From: Aradus depressus
Taxonomy: Eukaryota > Arthropoda > Insecta > Hemiptera > Aradidae
Direction: 5' to 3'
Length of the DNA stretch: 64,000 nt
NCBI GenBank assembly: GCA_963662175.1
Contig: OY759223.1
Span: 7,101,549 to 7,165,548 of the forward strand
The translations under genes were made by a program, and so were the position numbers. Below, piece by piece: positions 30,186-41,477 of the stretch. Position 1 is the stretch's first letter. Each line of letters opens with the position of its first letter. The notes beneath the pieces were generated by a model. The model was given only the letters and a program-made list of their open reading frames with translations, was not told where the DNA came from and searched no databases.

Positions 30186-30598
30186 TCATGAACAAAAACA
30201 TTCTTTTGGCTTCGTCGTAATTGGGAATAAAAAGGGGTCAAAATTGTTCCTAAAGAATACGGAACAGAAGTCATCTTTATAATATTTTAATTTTAAGGTC
30301 ATCGAACAGCAAAACCCTTTAAAAAATCTTCATTGTTTTGTAAAATGTGAAGAGAAAACAAGAGTTGTTTTTGTAAGTTGAAACCAATCTTGAAAGATAA
30401 TTTTTTTTTCTTCATTTAAATGGGTTAATGAAAAATAAACAGTTAAATAAATCTATTCGATCCATTTTTCGAAGCTGGAAAACAGCAACCGAATTATGGA
30501 AAAATAGATCAGAAAATTGGGGGATAAGAAATAAAAAATTGGAGACTAACAATGATTTTCTTTAGAAATAAATTAAATAACAAAGATATCATGGATAT

Positions 30599-30678
30599 AC
30601 CGCTCAGATAAACTAAACTAAAGGTCTCGGCCAGGTTTCGAACCCGCGATCTTGAGCTCAGTAGGCTAGTATAAACTA
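30599..30678 (-). repeat. SINE head fragment
   Basis: gataaactaaactaaaggtc, ttcgaacccgcgatcttgagc: the tRNA-like head in minus orientation only. Confidence 0.6.
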
Positions 30679-30679
30679 A

Positions 30680-30800
30680 TAACTGCCGATTTAATGATTG
30701 TATCGATACAAAATTTAGTATGAGGATTCAGAAGCCACTATGTAACTCAAATATTGAGTTTTAGCTCGGGAGGGAAATCCAATGATTCACCGACAACGTT
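30680..30800 (-). repeat. B-family 5' end, inverted
   Basis: aataactgccgatttaatgattg ... ccaatgattcaccgac, the inverse of the family's 5' terminus. Confidence 0.55.
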
Positions 30801-31164
30801 TTTCTCCAGATTATTCATCCCTTTCCCAACAAGGACGGGCGAGAGAAGACTGCAATAACAAACTCGCTGGTATTTTAAGAAGGAGTCTGTTGGAATTTGG
30901 TGTTCAAAAGGAACTAAAGAGGTTGATTATTTGAAAAGTAACAATGGGATACCTAAAAGGCAGGTTGAATTTCATTAAGGAACATGTCTCCTGACGGGGC
31001 CTGGCAACTGACAAGGCAGACTATATTAGCACAAGGTGGATTAATAATAGGAAAATGGAACCTAGTGTACGTTGTCATAAATAAATAATTAAAATAAATA
31101 TTAAAAATAATAATTCAAATAAATAAACAATTAAATATATTTATCACATTTCCTGTAGAAATTT

Positions 31165-31430
31165 TGGCTTGTATTCTACTAAATTTTGATTTCTACAGTA
31201 GTTTCCGAAAAGGGCCCTAAAGAAATTATCCAAAGTTCAAGACATGCAATTTTGAATAAAGTGTACGTATTTAAAAAAATTTCAATTAACAAACTTTTCA
31301 ATTGGATTTCTTCTAAATTTACTAAAGAGATGCCATATTGTTTTTTCTGAATTTTGCAAAAATGCTAAATCCAATACAAATGTATAAATTATCTTACTGG
31401 GGGTTCACAGAGAAAATGAATAGCATAGAA
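31165..31430 (-). repeat. F-family repeat, copy 1
   Basis: Inverse of about 62715-62980: shared phrases include caagttcaagacgtgcaattttg (variant), gatttcttctaaa and agagatgccat. No ORF. Confidence 0.65.
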
Positions 31431-31481
31431 TAAGAGAACAAAAAAGTTGGGTTGATTTATTTACACCTATATTTTCAATAT

Positions 31482-31551
31482 AAAATTTTGTATATAGATT
31501 GATAATTTGATTATAATATAATCAAATTATCAATCTGTATATACAAAATTT
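31482..31551. repeat. Near-perfect 35-bp palindrome
   Basis: aattttgtatatagattgat ... is followed at once by its inverse (atcaatctgtatatacaaaa), with one mismatch per arm and no spacer. Confidence 0.85.
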
Positions 31552-31559
31552 AATGTATG

Positions 31560-32330
31560 TATGTTTGTGTTTTATAGACTCCTAAATTTGGATCCAATTT
31601 TGTTCTTATGTTCAGCAATTATGTTCGTCGAGTCTCCGAAAAGGTTTAGAACATAGTTTTTAGACATTTGTCTACCCTACCCTTACCTTATCCCTGCATT
31701 TATTATTATTATTGTTATATCTATGTTTTATATTTTTTTGGGCATATATATTATGTACATATAAATAAATAAAAGTATCTCCTTTGCGCATCTATTTCAA
31801 TGTTATTCCCTACATCTTAAGACTGAACACTTTCCTCACTCCTAGCCTGTCCACACTATTAGAACAGCTGATGATCGTCTTTTGTTCTTTATTCATTGGT
31901 TGTTTTAAAACAAAATGCAACTTCATATATTTATTCACTAATTTAGTTACTTATTTTTTTATACCAAAAAATATAATTAATTTTATAACATATTATTAAT
32001 AATTACAATGTGTGTAATTTTATACATGCCAAGGTGTTATTGGGCCAACAGAAGGGATCGAACCATTAGATGGTAGGTTTTCATAGAAATATTTGAACAG
32101 ATATCTAAAAAATAGTTCTAGTGGCATTCGTTGTATAGTCGAGTTGTAGAGTTGTATAGTCGAGTCGTAGAGAGAAAGATGAAACTGTCCCGCAACAAAT
32201 TAATTACTAGCTCGTATATAATAAATGTACATTATCTCAGTTCTGATATCTACGTGATGTGGCCAGCTTGAGAAGCAACTCACGTAGCAGCTGTCACAAA
32301 GTGTCACACTGTCCTCGCCCGTCATCTGTT
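31560..32330. other. Intronic stretch, no feature recognised
   Basis: AT-rich, with a short tandem agagttgtatagtcgagt near 32140-32165. No gene seen. Confidence 0.4.
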
Positions 32331-32334
32331 CCGC

Positions 32335-32760
32335 AAAGTGAGGGAAATTATGTAATCGGTTAAAATTAGATCCAAAGTTTTCAAGGGAATTTCACTTTTT
32401 TCAAGCATTTGATTCCAAAACTGAAAAAAAAATAAATAAATAAATGCTGTCTGTTAGTGTTTGTGAATAAGATAACTCCATGTATCAACATGTCATTTTA
32501 TATGTGTATCCATAATCTTCCAAATATGTCACCTATTGTTTTTCAGCCAAATCGACCGAAGAGAAGGGGTTATTAGGGGGAAGCTTAACATAAAAACTCT
32601 AATAAATACCTTTGTAATGAATATATTGACATGAAATTTTATATGTAAATTCAAAACCCTATTTAGGACGACACCTATTAATTTTCCGTGAAATCGGTGG
32701 AAAGAAAGGGGGGTGAGAGGGCAACAGAGAAGGGGGCACGGCTCAAATACCCTAATTAAT
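32335..32760 (-). repeat. B-family copy, minus orientation
   Basis: tgagggaaattatgtaatcgg through gaatatattgacatgaaattttat to the ccctaattaataactact end. Confidence 0.65.
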
Positions 32761-33216
32761 AACTACTATAACTAATAGCTTAGAAGCAGCAATATTTTAT
32801 TAAAACAATAACAGCCTAGTACAAGCAATATGTTGAACTATACACAGGTTAAATTTTATGAATGTATCTCATTATACTTAGAAGCGACACAGTTTTTCTC
32901 AATTCCTAAAAATTTCATTTTTTGGACTAAGGTGGTTTTTGATATCAGCCCCTCAATTACCTTATAATGACTTGAGTGGATGTGTGTGGTGAAGATATTG
33001 AGAGTTTGTGTCCAGTGTAGTGAGTGCTATGTAACGGTCGAGGGCTACCTGAGTTTACCTGTGTGACCCTCGGTGGAGGGGGTGTTGCGTGGAATGTAAA
33101 CAACTCAAGTCAAAAATAAATAAAAATAATAATTTAATAACATAAAATAATTTAAAAAAAAATTTAATTAGGACAAAACACAACCAACCAATAAATAAAT
33201 ATATAGGTATATATAT

Positions 33217-33708
33217 GTTATGAAATAGACTTTACCAGCTGACACCTCTCCTCAAGAACTCTCAGCTCTCCCTCCATCTCAAGCGGCTCGTCTATACGAT
33301 TAGGCCCATGTGGCTTTACGGCTGCCTCCGATTCTCAAATCAAACGTATTCAAACATTCCAGAATCGGGCGTTAAGGATAATCACCAGTGCGCCCTGGTT
33401 TGTCCGAAACAAAACTATACACAATGATCTTGAGATCCCTGAGGTGACAAAAAGTCTGCCTATTTGCTACGCCAGTCAGCTGCGAACCATGCAAGATCAT
33501 CAAAACCCTCTGCTACGTGCCATCCCTCTCCACCTGCCTCCGCCAAGACCAGAACGCCGTCTGAAGAGGAAGCACCATAGCGACCTTAATCAAGAGGACT
33601 GACGCTGGTCGGCCGCCTCATTCAAGTGCCAGATGTTTTGTTTTATTTGATTTTAGCACAATTGAATGTACATTGTATACAAAAATTGCCAATAAATGAG
33701 AAAAAAAA
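33217..33708 (+). pseudogene. Jockey-type LINE 3' fragment with 16-bp TSD
   Basis: The frame reads LKRLVYTIRPMWLYGC, then after a 1-base shift SQIKRIQTFQNRALRIITSA, PWFVRNKTIHNDLEIPEVTK and on to a stop at 33600-33602. This is the conserved end of jockey-clade ORF2. A short 3' UTR with aataaatgag and a run of A closes it. atataggtatatatat occurs at 33201-33216 and 33709-33724, a target duplication. 5'-truncated and frameshifted. Confidence 0.87.
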
Positions 33709-33893
33709 ATATAGGTATATATATATATATATATGTTTTTTTTTTCTTTAAATAAATATAGATCAATAGTAACAATTATCATAATAACATCTTAGTATAA
33801 AATTTGTTTGAAAATCTTGGCCTCACACTTTTGTGCATTCAGTGTTATGCCCCATTTATTGAAGTACATAGACAGCTCGTTGATTAGACAATA

Positions 33894-34245
33894 GGTTAGG
33901 TTAGGTTAGGTTTTATGACTCATGCCCGGGCTTTAACTACGAGGTCATATCGCCTACTACCAGAGCGCTCTTTCGTCAATCTGGTGGACATGAGCCCGAC
34001 TCTACTGTGGGAGTCCTAAATTTTGCCTACCCTAAATTTTTTATTCATCTAGGGTAGGGGTCTTTAACGAGTACCTGACATCGTACAGGCTCGGGACCAT
34101 CGCTTAACGTCCCATCCGAAGGACGGCGTGCTGAAGTTTATTTTACCTCCCAGATAAAATAAACTAAGGGCCTCGGTCGGGCTACGAACCCACAACCTTG
34201 AGCTCAGAAGTCAAGCACGCATACCACTGAGCTACCGGCGCCCTC
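33894..34245 (-). repeat. Full-length SINE with perfect 12-bp TSD
   Basis: A 352-bp copy in minus orientation, flanked by gattagacaata at 33882-33893 and 34246-34257. The duplication places the telomere-like tail (ggttaggttaggttaggtt) inside the inserted unit, so the tail belongs to the SINE. This copy defines the family's ends: GAGGGCGCC at the 5' side and (CCTAA)n at the 3' side. Confidence 0.93.
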
Positions 34246-35058
34246 GATTAGACAATACAAAAGTTAAATAAACATATGTAAACATATAATATTTTCGTGA
34301 GGTTTTTTCGCAAAAAAAAAAAATAGCTCCAGAGCCAGCAGTGCAAAAAAGAACAAGAAACTTGAGAAGTGAAATAATTTGAAATGGGAAAGACATGAGG
34401 ATGAGGACGGTTGTTTGTTCACACTTGGCCCAAAATTAAATTAGAGTTGTGTTTACTTGGCCCCAGTTCTCAGCTTCGTTTAACTTTATTAAGTGTTCTC
34501 GCTCTCCTCCTGTAGAAATAATGTTGTTTTTGGGACATTTAACCAATGTTATAGTTGTAATTCAAATGGTTATCACATGTATCATTGTCTTCCTACAGAT
34601 TGAGAAACAACCCTATATACTTAGGGGCCATTCATAATTACGTCAGGCTTTTTTAAAGATAATTTGACCCCCCATTGTAAGATATAAGATTTTAACCCCC
34701 CCCCCCCCCCCCCCACCCCCCACCCCTTGATAAGAAATTTTCGTAAGAAATGATCGTATTGATAAAATAAAAGACAGTTAATTAATGAATAGAATGAAGC
34801 ACAAAAATGATTAAGCTATTGATAATAAAATTTTAAAAAGACTGTATGGGGCTGTTCACAAATTACGTCACACGCCTAGGGGGGAGGGGGTTTATATCTT
34901 ATGTGATGATTGTGAAGGTGGGGAGGTGGGGACTAAACAAAAAAATTACGTCACGTTCATATTACACTTTAAAATAAGGGCATAGACAATTTTCTTAAAA
35001 TTAATTTAATTAATGGCAAAACAAACATGTTGGCAGCAGTCATTACTTATTACAAATT

Positions 35059-35535
35059 GTGAAGTGCAAAGACTCCAACTGTTGTAAACAATTTCGAAGT
35101 GGTCTTCTTAAAATTTTGCCGGATCGATTTCTTCCACCACCAGCACGAATTATTCAAAACGGCGACAGTCTTTCGGTCAATTCAGAAAATGGAGAATTTT
35201 CTCAACTTTTCCTGAATTTGACATTGCAAAAAACTTTGTACCCTGAAGTTTTCAAGGAGCACAAGGAAGTTCCTTATGATATAGGATGCCCATATGTGCA
35301 AGGAGACATAAAGCGGAAGATTTGCAAAAAGTGTGGCGTGTACTTGGGGTCTTTGACATATTTAAAAATGTTGGCCATCATAAAAAACACCAAGGATCAA
35401 GAAGAAGCCGAGTGGTTCGATGACGTCATGATAGATAGTAATAGGCAAATAGCTGAACCTTCTGACAGTGATCAATCTGAAATACCAATCATAACTATAG
35501 ATGAACATTTAAATCCGATTTGGGAGGAATCGTAA
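35059..35535 (+). CDS. Unrecognised 158-residue protein inside an inverted-repeat element
   Basis: An intact ATG-to-stop frame fills the centre of the inner element. The N-terminus has CKDSNCC, and near residues 77-92 there is C-P..., CKKCGVYLGS, which could bind one zinc ion together with an upstream cysteine. A hydrophobic stretch (YLKMLAIIKN) and an acidic C-terminus (residues 118-158) follow. No transposase triad is visible. I do not recognise the family. The intact frame in otherwise decayed sequence suggests recent arrival or selection within the element. It might be a DNA-binding accessory protein of a transposon, but that is a guess. Confidence 0.55.
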   Translation: MKCKDSNCCKQFRSGLLKILPDRFLPPPARIIQNGDSLSVNSENGEFSQLFLNLTLQKTLYPEVFKEHKEVPYDIGCPYVQGDIKRKICKKCGVYLGSLTYLKMLAIIKNTKDQEEAEWFDDVMIDSNRQIAEPSDSDQSEIPIITIDEHLNPIWEES

Positions 35536-35730
35536 TATTCCTCAGTCTTTTTTCATGATATGGATTATCTCGCTTGAATAATCGAAATGTTAAATACTTA
35601 AATCACTGTTCTTTTATTTAATTTATGAATACAGATTAACATAATATATATGTTGTATTTATGATAAATTGAAGTTTTATTATTTTTATACAATTTAGTA
35701 CTTTTCTTTAAAAAAAAATTCAGTTTAAAT

Positions 35731-35843
35731 GGGGGGGGGGGGGGGGGGGGGTTATGAAAAAATGACGTAACGTTAAGAGGGGGGGGGGGGGTAATTAAAT
35801 GTGACCAATTGTGACAAGGGATGGGGGGGGGGGGGGGGGGGGG
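35731..35843. repeat. Cluster of long G homopolymers
   Basis: Runs of G at 35731-35751, 35779-35791 and 35823-35843. Their opposite-sense partners are C runs at 34696-34714, 36327-36343 and 36379-36394. Run lengths may be unreliable in the assembly. Confidence 0.85.
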
Positions 35844-36624
35844 AAACACCTCAAAATTGCGTGACGTAGTTTGTGAACGGCCCCGTATAGAGAAAAGTAC
35901 AAACTAACCTGTTTAACGAAATAACCAAACATACTTGTTTTTTTCTTAGCAGCAAGTTGTTTTAATTCATTAATTTTGGGAGAAACACAGGTCTCAAAAG
36001 CCCTGGAGTTATTTTTAAAAGTTTCTTTATTAGTTTTCCAAAACATGTTTGACTCTTCTTGACAAATCTTTGAAGTTTTACGTGGAAAAGCTTGTACCCA
36101 AGCTTTAAATAATAGTGGATGTAAATATGCAGACATGTCAGGTATAATAAATAAATGATACTAAAATGACAATTATTTTTCAAAATTCAAGCAATAGGGA
36201 AATCCCTAGTCAGCGAGACAATAGAATAAAAAAATGTCTAGAAGTACTGCTATCCAATAGCGCCATTTCTTAGCGCGAAAGTAGTAGATTTTAAATTCAA
36301 AAACTTACATAAGATCAAATTCTTTACCCCCCCCCCCCCCCCCTCCTCTATAGTAAGAATTAGTAATATTGAGCTAATCCCCCCCCCCCCCCCCTAAATG
36401 CCTTACGTAATTTATGAATAACCCCTTATGTTCTCTTCAAAGTGCGCCTTCAGATAACATTATCATTTTTTCATATTGCAAAATATATTTAATTTTTTTT
36501 TTTTTTTACTTCTCCAGCTCTATGAAATAAAGGGGGAAGGTTAAGTAATAATCCATTACTCCAACTGTTTGGAGAGATTACACATCCACGGTTCGCCATG
36601 TCTTCAACACAAAACGCGGGACCC

Positions 36625-36690
36625 ATGGTGACCATGCGGGCTAGAGCGTAGGGCTTGCGGGTTCGAATCAGAACTCCGTTCCGGGGCCAT
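36625..36690 (+). repeat. Possible second tRNA-like SINE head
   Basis: gacccatggtgaccatgcgg, gctagagcgtagggc and gcGGTTCGAATCag resemble A and B boxes of a tRNA-derived element different from the main SINE. The cloverleaf does not close well. Confidence 0.3.
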
Positions 36691-36816
36691 GGATGTCGTA
36701 AATAATTAGATAACACAGTGACATGACTAATATGCATCGAACATAAGGCCAAAAAAAAATATTAAGGCGTAGTCAAGGTCCACGCCGTAGATTTTCCGTG
36801 GAACGTCGGGATAAAA

Positions 36817-36969
36817 TCATTTTTCATTTTCTTTTCGATGCTGCCGTAGCTCTTCCATTTGCTCGGCACTAGACTTTTTGGGTTTTTTAAATTCCTTTTG
36901 ATGCGAGCTTTCCTCTGATTTGCGTTTTATATAATTCCGCGCATATTTACGATTCTTATGAGACGACAT
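36817..36969 (-). CDS. Short basic ORF, possible mobile-element protein start
   Basis: A 50-residue ATG-to-TGA frame (MSSHKNRKYARNYIKRKS...) is highly basic, with SSAEQMEELRQHRKENE near the end. That kind of short Lys/Arg motif is common at the N-terminus of insect transposon proteins, but I cannot assign a family. It lies about 110 bp downstream of the D-family block on the same strand, as if that block were its leader. It may be a truncated remnant. Confidence 0.35.
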   Translation of the reverse strand: MSSHKNRKYARNYIKRKSEESSHQKEFKKPKKSSAEQMEELRQHRKENEK

Positions 36970-37077
36970 TTTTAATTTTTTGGAAATTTTCAATTTAATA
37001 GGTACCGATTTTTACATATATTTCGGCGAATATTTTTATTGTTTTACTTTAAGTCCTTAGGCTCTTTACAATGACAC

Positions 37078-37371
37078 TCGAATCAACGTCCTATCTAAAC
37101 GCGTTATCACGCTACACTAATTTCTAATTTTACACAACGCTAATTCGCATCAATCATCCTCCGGCGCCCACACTAGCCCGATAACGTCACAGGCAAAACA
37201 AACACGTACAGACATGCTCTATCCATTGTGACCTAAACCGTTGTTATCGCATTATTACTCTCGTAGTTATTATCGATTGAAATCTGACGGTATTATGTAA
37301 CACAAGAAAGTTTGACCGGCTATCACTGTGCTAAACGAGCGAATAGACGTTTTCACGTAAAAAAAAAAAAA
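37078..37371 (-). repeat. D-family repeat, copy 2
   Basis: Inverse of 4789-5086, including tttcacgtaaaaaa, gaccggctatcactgtgct and catgctctatccattgtgac. It ends in a poly-A run on the plus strand. Confidence 0.65.
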
Positions 37372-37554
37372 ACACTAAACGCAGTATTTTTATTTTCAAC
37401 AACAGAAAATTATCGGATTAATAGATAGGTACTAATACAAACAATATCAGAATTGCATTTAGAGAGAAAACGGTATGTGATACAGCAATTTCGGTGTCAT
37501 TTTCGAATTCAGCAGCAGAGCAAAGGTAAAAAAATCAAAAAAGTTTTTCGCTGG

Positions 37555-37635
37555 CCTATGTAATCGATCAAAAATTCGATGCGGAGTTTTCAACGGAATT
37601 TCATGTTTTCCGAGCTCTAGATTCCATGTATGAAG
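37555..37635 (-). repeat. B-family terminal fragment
   Basis: atgtaatcgatcaaaaattcg, then gcggagttttcaacggaattt. Confidence 0.6.
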
Positions 37636-38257
37636 AAAAAGTTCTTAATGATACTTAACCTTTTTCACAGAGATATTGCGAAACACGTAATAGAAAATAT
37701 GAAGAAAAACTAATATTTTTTTTTTTTTAATATTGTCTATTTCACACGATTATAAATTATATGGGAGCACTATTGGTGAGGGAGTCACAGCCTTAGACAA
37801 TCTTAAATGTCACTTTTGAACTTCATGTTACATAATTATCCTTTGCGTCTCTAATTTCTAGTCTTTGAGACGCCAAAAAAAATCATGTGATCCGATTTGT
37901 ATAAATAAACAATTTGAAATAATTTTTCGACCGAATGACAACGTCTGAAAGCATCTGCGGCTGAGAGAATATAGAACAATCTGTAAACATCTGTTTTGCA
38001 GAATTCAATTAAGGTTGTCAAGTTGCCAGAGAGTCTGTTATCATAGAGGGAAATGGGGAAAGTTGAACAATGAGAAACTGCGGCCAAACTACAATTTGGG
38101 CAAAACTATGAGTGATAAGTAAGGTAGAGACGGGCTGGGAGGAGAGCACGGATGTATGTAGATAGAAGGATACAGGCTAGGGTACAGCTGATGGCATGAG
38201 TAGAGAGAGCAGAGTCTGAGTAGCCAACACTCCTAGAAGAGATAATCTTAGAGGGAG

Positions 38258-38940
38258 TGGCGGTAGTGCAGAGGTAAAGTGCTTAGAGGGGGTGGGGTAG
38301 GTGCCGGTAGTACAGAGGTAAAGTGTTAGAGGGGGTGGGGTAGGTGGTGATAGTACAGAGGTAAAGTGCTTAGAGGGGGTGGGGTAGGTGGCGGTAGTGC
38401 AGAGGTAACGTGCTTAGAAAGGGTGGGGTAAGTGCCGGGTGCCGGTAGTACAGAGGTAAAGTGCTTAGAGGGGGTGGGGTAGGTGGCGGTAGTGCAGAGG
38501 TAAAGTGCTTAGAGGGGGTGGGGTAGGTGCCGGTAGTACACAGGTAAAGTGCTTAGAGGGGGTGGGGTAGGTGCCGGTAGTACAGAGGTAACGTGCTTAG
38601 AAAGGGTGGGGTAAGTGCCGGTAGTACAGAGGTAACGTGTTTAGAAAGGGTGGGGTAAGTGCCGGGTGCCGGTAGTACAGAGGTAACGTGCTTAGAAAGG
38701 GTGGAGTAAGTGCCGGGTGCCGGCACTCTCTGAGGTAACGTGCTTAGAAAGGGTGGGGTAAGTGCCGGGTGCCGGCACTCTCTGAGGTAACGTGCTTAGA
38801 AAGGGTGGGGTAAGTGCCGGGTGCCGGTAGTACAGAGGTAACGTACTTAGAAAGGGTGGGGTAGGTGGCAGTAGTACAGAGGTAACGTGCTTAGATGGGA
38901 TGGGGTAAGTGCCGGTAGTACAGAGGTAACGCTTACATAT
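38258..38940. repeat. 44-bp minisatellite, about 15 units
   Basis: The unit is cggtagtacagaggtaaag followed by tgcttagagggggtggggtaggtgc. Some units carry an extra gccgggtgcc. Later units share the aaagggtggggtaag variant, which suggests higher-order spread of one subtype. GC-rich, non-coding. Confidence 0.92.
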
Positions 38941-38989
38941 TGTGTTTAAGGTTACGGGTTAGAAACTCGTTCGAGGTCTAAAACAAAAC

Positions 38990-39122
38990 CTAGAGCATGC
39001 CGCCCTTCAGAGGGGACGTTAAGCGATGGCCCCAAGCTTTAGCCATCTCAAATACTCATTAAACACCCTACCTTCACTAATCCTGGGGAGGCACTATTTA
39101 AGACTCCCATAGAGTTGGGCTT
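38990..39122 (+). repeat. SINE fragment, plus orientation
   Basis: gcatgccgcccttcagaggg, acgttaagcgatggcccc, then a degraded body. Confidence 0.6.
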
Positions 39123-39124
39123 AA

Positions 39125-39340
39125 TAAGTGCCGTTCTTATCGGGTTTTGAATTTACATAAGAAATTTTATATCATTACATTCGTTATAACGGTAGTTATT
39201 ATAGTTTTTGTTTAAGCCTCCCCCCCCCCCCCTTTTTTTGGCCGATATGGCTGAATATGTTGTCCTCGTGGGATTCTGGAAGCACATAAATATTCAATCT
39301 ATGGGGAGTTATCGTGTTAACAGACACAAAATTTTTTTTT
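39125..39340 (+). repeat. B-family fragment
   Basis: cattacattcgttataacggtag and the ggggagttatcgtgttaacagacac end. Confidence 0.5.
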
Positions 39341-40830
39341 TTTTACAAAATACATATTCCTGTAGTTGTAGAAAATAACATTAAAGAAATATATAAATAC
39401 AAAAATATTTAAAATATTATATAAAACAAAATCTGACAACAAGAAATTAGATATAAATAACAGAAAAAATGATCAGAATAATTCGATATATTGATAATTT
39501 TGAAATGATTAATATAACTTAGAATACTAACGGAGGCCCAAACAAAATCCACAAAACTACATCCTCTGTCAGAGAAATATGTTAAATTTGCAGGGGAGTC
39601 GGTGATGGACCGGGCGTCGCCTGATTCCTCTCCAATTAAGAGCAGTGGGGGGAACAGTCTAATGCCCACATCACGATTCCTCTCGGACCAAGTTGAGTGC
39701 TCTCAACCGAATGGCAGGATTCCTCTCAGTTGTGTAGGGAATAAGTAAATAATAAAGTTCAGATCACATACTTAATATAAATTGTAGGGGCGTAATAGGA
39801 CGATATATCTGCCCCTCTCCTTAGTTTCTAAGCTATGAGGACAATTCAGGTTAAATAATTTAATTATATAAATAATGATAAATAATAATGTGAACAGTGA
39901 CCTTGACACTGGGACACTGAGCAAGGGGTGACTTCCAGAGGGATGTGTGAATGGTGAGGAAGGGGTGGTGACGGAAAGTAAACAGGTTAAAGTAAACAAG
40001 ATCATAGGTGAGAGGAAACCTGCCATGGGCTAAACGCAATCAAAACCAATCATAGAGCAATCGTGGAGGTCGGAGAGGAATCGTGCATCTCCCGATGGAC
40101 CAACTGACTATCTCTGGTATTAACTTCCTTATCAAATGAGAATCTAAACCCAGTCAATACAGAACCCTCAAAAATCTATCGCTATCTATTACATTCAAAT
40201 GACCAATCCAGGAGTTAAAATCACCCTCGATGACATAACTGCAAATAACATACATTTACACAAGATCGGTGAGAAGTTCGGAGAAATACGTGAAAAGTTA
40301 TTAAAAAATATTTGTTTCGTCAACAAGGTTCATAATGTAAACACACGGCTAATCCCTCTCTGAGTCTGATACTCAGTGCCAGTCAGTCCCATGCCACGTT
40401 GCCAGTGAGTGGACCTATTTTAAGTTTTTATTTATTGCCGTATTTTATTACGGCCCTCCTTCCTTTTTTGGTTTTCTTGAACTTCGATTTGGACTTGCTA
40501 TCTGCCAGTGTCTTTGTTCAGCTTTGTCTTCGTTCGTCCGATGAGCTTCGTTCTTCTGTTCTTACCGTTCTTCGGGTTCCATCATCCTTCGAAGATCATC
40601 ATTTTTATTTGTATTTCAATTTCACTATTTTCACCACACTGTGGTTGTCAACATAAAGATATTTATCATTTAATTTTTATTATCATCGTGAGCATTTTTT
40701 AACAATATATTGTTATATATATACATTTATATTGTTAAAAAAAATTTCTATTTAAAAAAAAAACCTTTCTTTTTGTTTTAAGAATTGATATTCTGTTTGT
40801 TTTTATTATAGATCCGATATGTCCGATAAT
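39341..40830. other. Intronic stretch, no feature recognised
   Basis: No exon, RNA gene or known repeat seen. Hydrophobic open frames at 40399-40702 overlap in two frames and are low-complexity T/C-rich sequence. Confidence 0.4.
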
Positions 40831-40833
40831 ATA

Positions 40834-41477
40834 CAGGGTGGCCCAGATAAGCGGGCCACAAGTGAAATAACTCCTAAATGGTTAGAGATATCAAAATTGT
40901 GCATAGGACTAAAGTTGTAGCACTCGTCGAGAGCTATAGTATGGCGTCCTCGAAAAGACATAAATGACCCTTTTAATGGCTCAAACAGCCCTTCGAAGGG
41001 CGGGGTTCCCTTTTGACCCTTAAGTTTCATTACATTTTATTAAAGTACTAAAGAAACAAGGAAGAACTGTGCAAACAGATTTTTGATACGTCAAGCAGTT
41101 TTCGGGAAAAAACCGTTTAAAGTGGCACGTTTTTCTTATTCTGGAGTTATTAAATTCCAACTAACTTGAGAATAAGAGAAACGTGCAACTTTAAACGTTT
41201 TTTTTCCGAGAACTACTTGACGTATCAAAAATCTGTTTGCACAGTTCTTCCTTGTTTCTTTAGTACTTTAATAAAATCTAATGAAACTTAAGGGTCAAAA
41301 GGGAACCCCGCCCTTCGAAGGGCTGTTTGAGCCATTAAAAGGGTCATTTTTGTCTTTTCGAGGACGCCATACTATAACTCTCGGCGAGTGCTACAACTTT
41401 AGTCCTATGCACAATTTTGATATCTCTAAGCGTTTAGGAGTTATTTCACTTGTGGCCCGCTTATCTGAGCCACCCTG
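40834..41477. mobile_element. Foldback MITE, 644 bp, TA target duplication
   Basis: Two arms of about 310 bp are near-perfect inverses around a short loop near 41145-41170. The ends are CAGGGTGGCCCAGATAAGCG and its inverse, with TA outside (40832-40833, 41478-41479). Each arm contains the same open frame (MKLKGQKGTPPFEGLFE...), a by-product of the mirror symmetry. It has no transposase; a Tc1/mariner-type source is plausible from the TA. Confidence 0.88.

Larger units (their letters stand above)
34848..35884 (+). mobile_element. Inner inverted-repeat element carrying one ORF
   Basis: The ends GGGGCTGTTCACAAATTACG and (inverse) GGGGCCGTTCACAAACTACG extend for about 28 bp and are flanked by GTAT on each side (34844-34847, 35885-35888). 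Its 1,037 bp hold a single 158-codon ORF and long G tracts near the right end. The ends resemble those of the outer element, so this is a related family inserted in it. Confidence 0.7.
34624..36425. mobile_element. Outer inverted-repeat element with TTA TSD
   Basis: The left end GGGGCCATTCATAATTACGT and right end (inverse) GGGGTTATTCATAAATTACG are flanked by TTA at 34621-34623 and 36426-36428. A TTA/TAA duplication is typical of PIF/Harbinger. Long C tracts lie inside both ends. A second element with related ends (34848-35884) is nested inside. Confidence 0.65.

Noticed and set aside
40399..40702. Hydrophobic ORF that could pass for membrane segments of the receptor
   Set aside because: It is on the plus strand, opposite to the gene, and is T/C-rich low-complexity sequence open in two frames.
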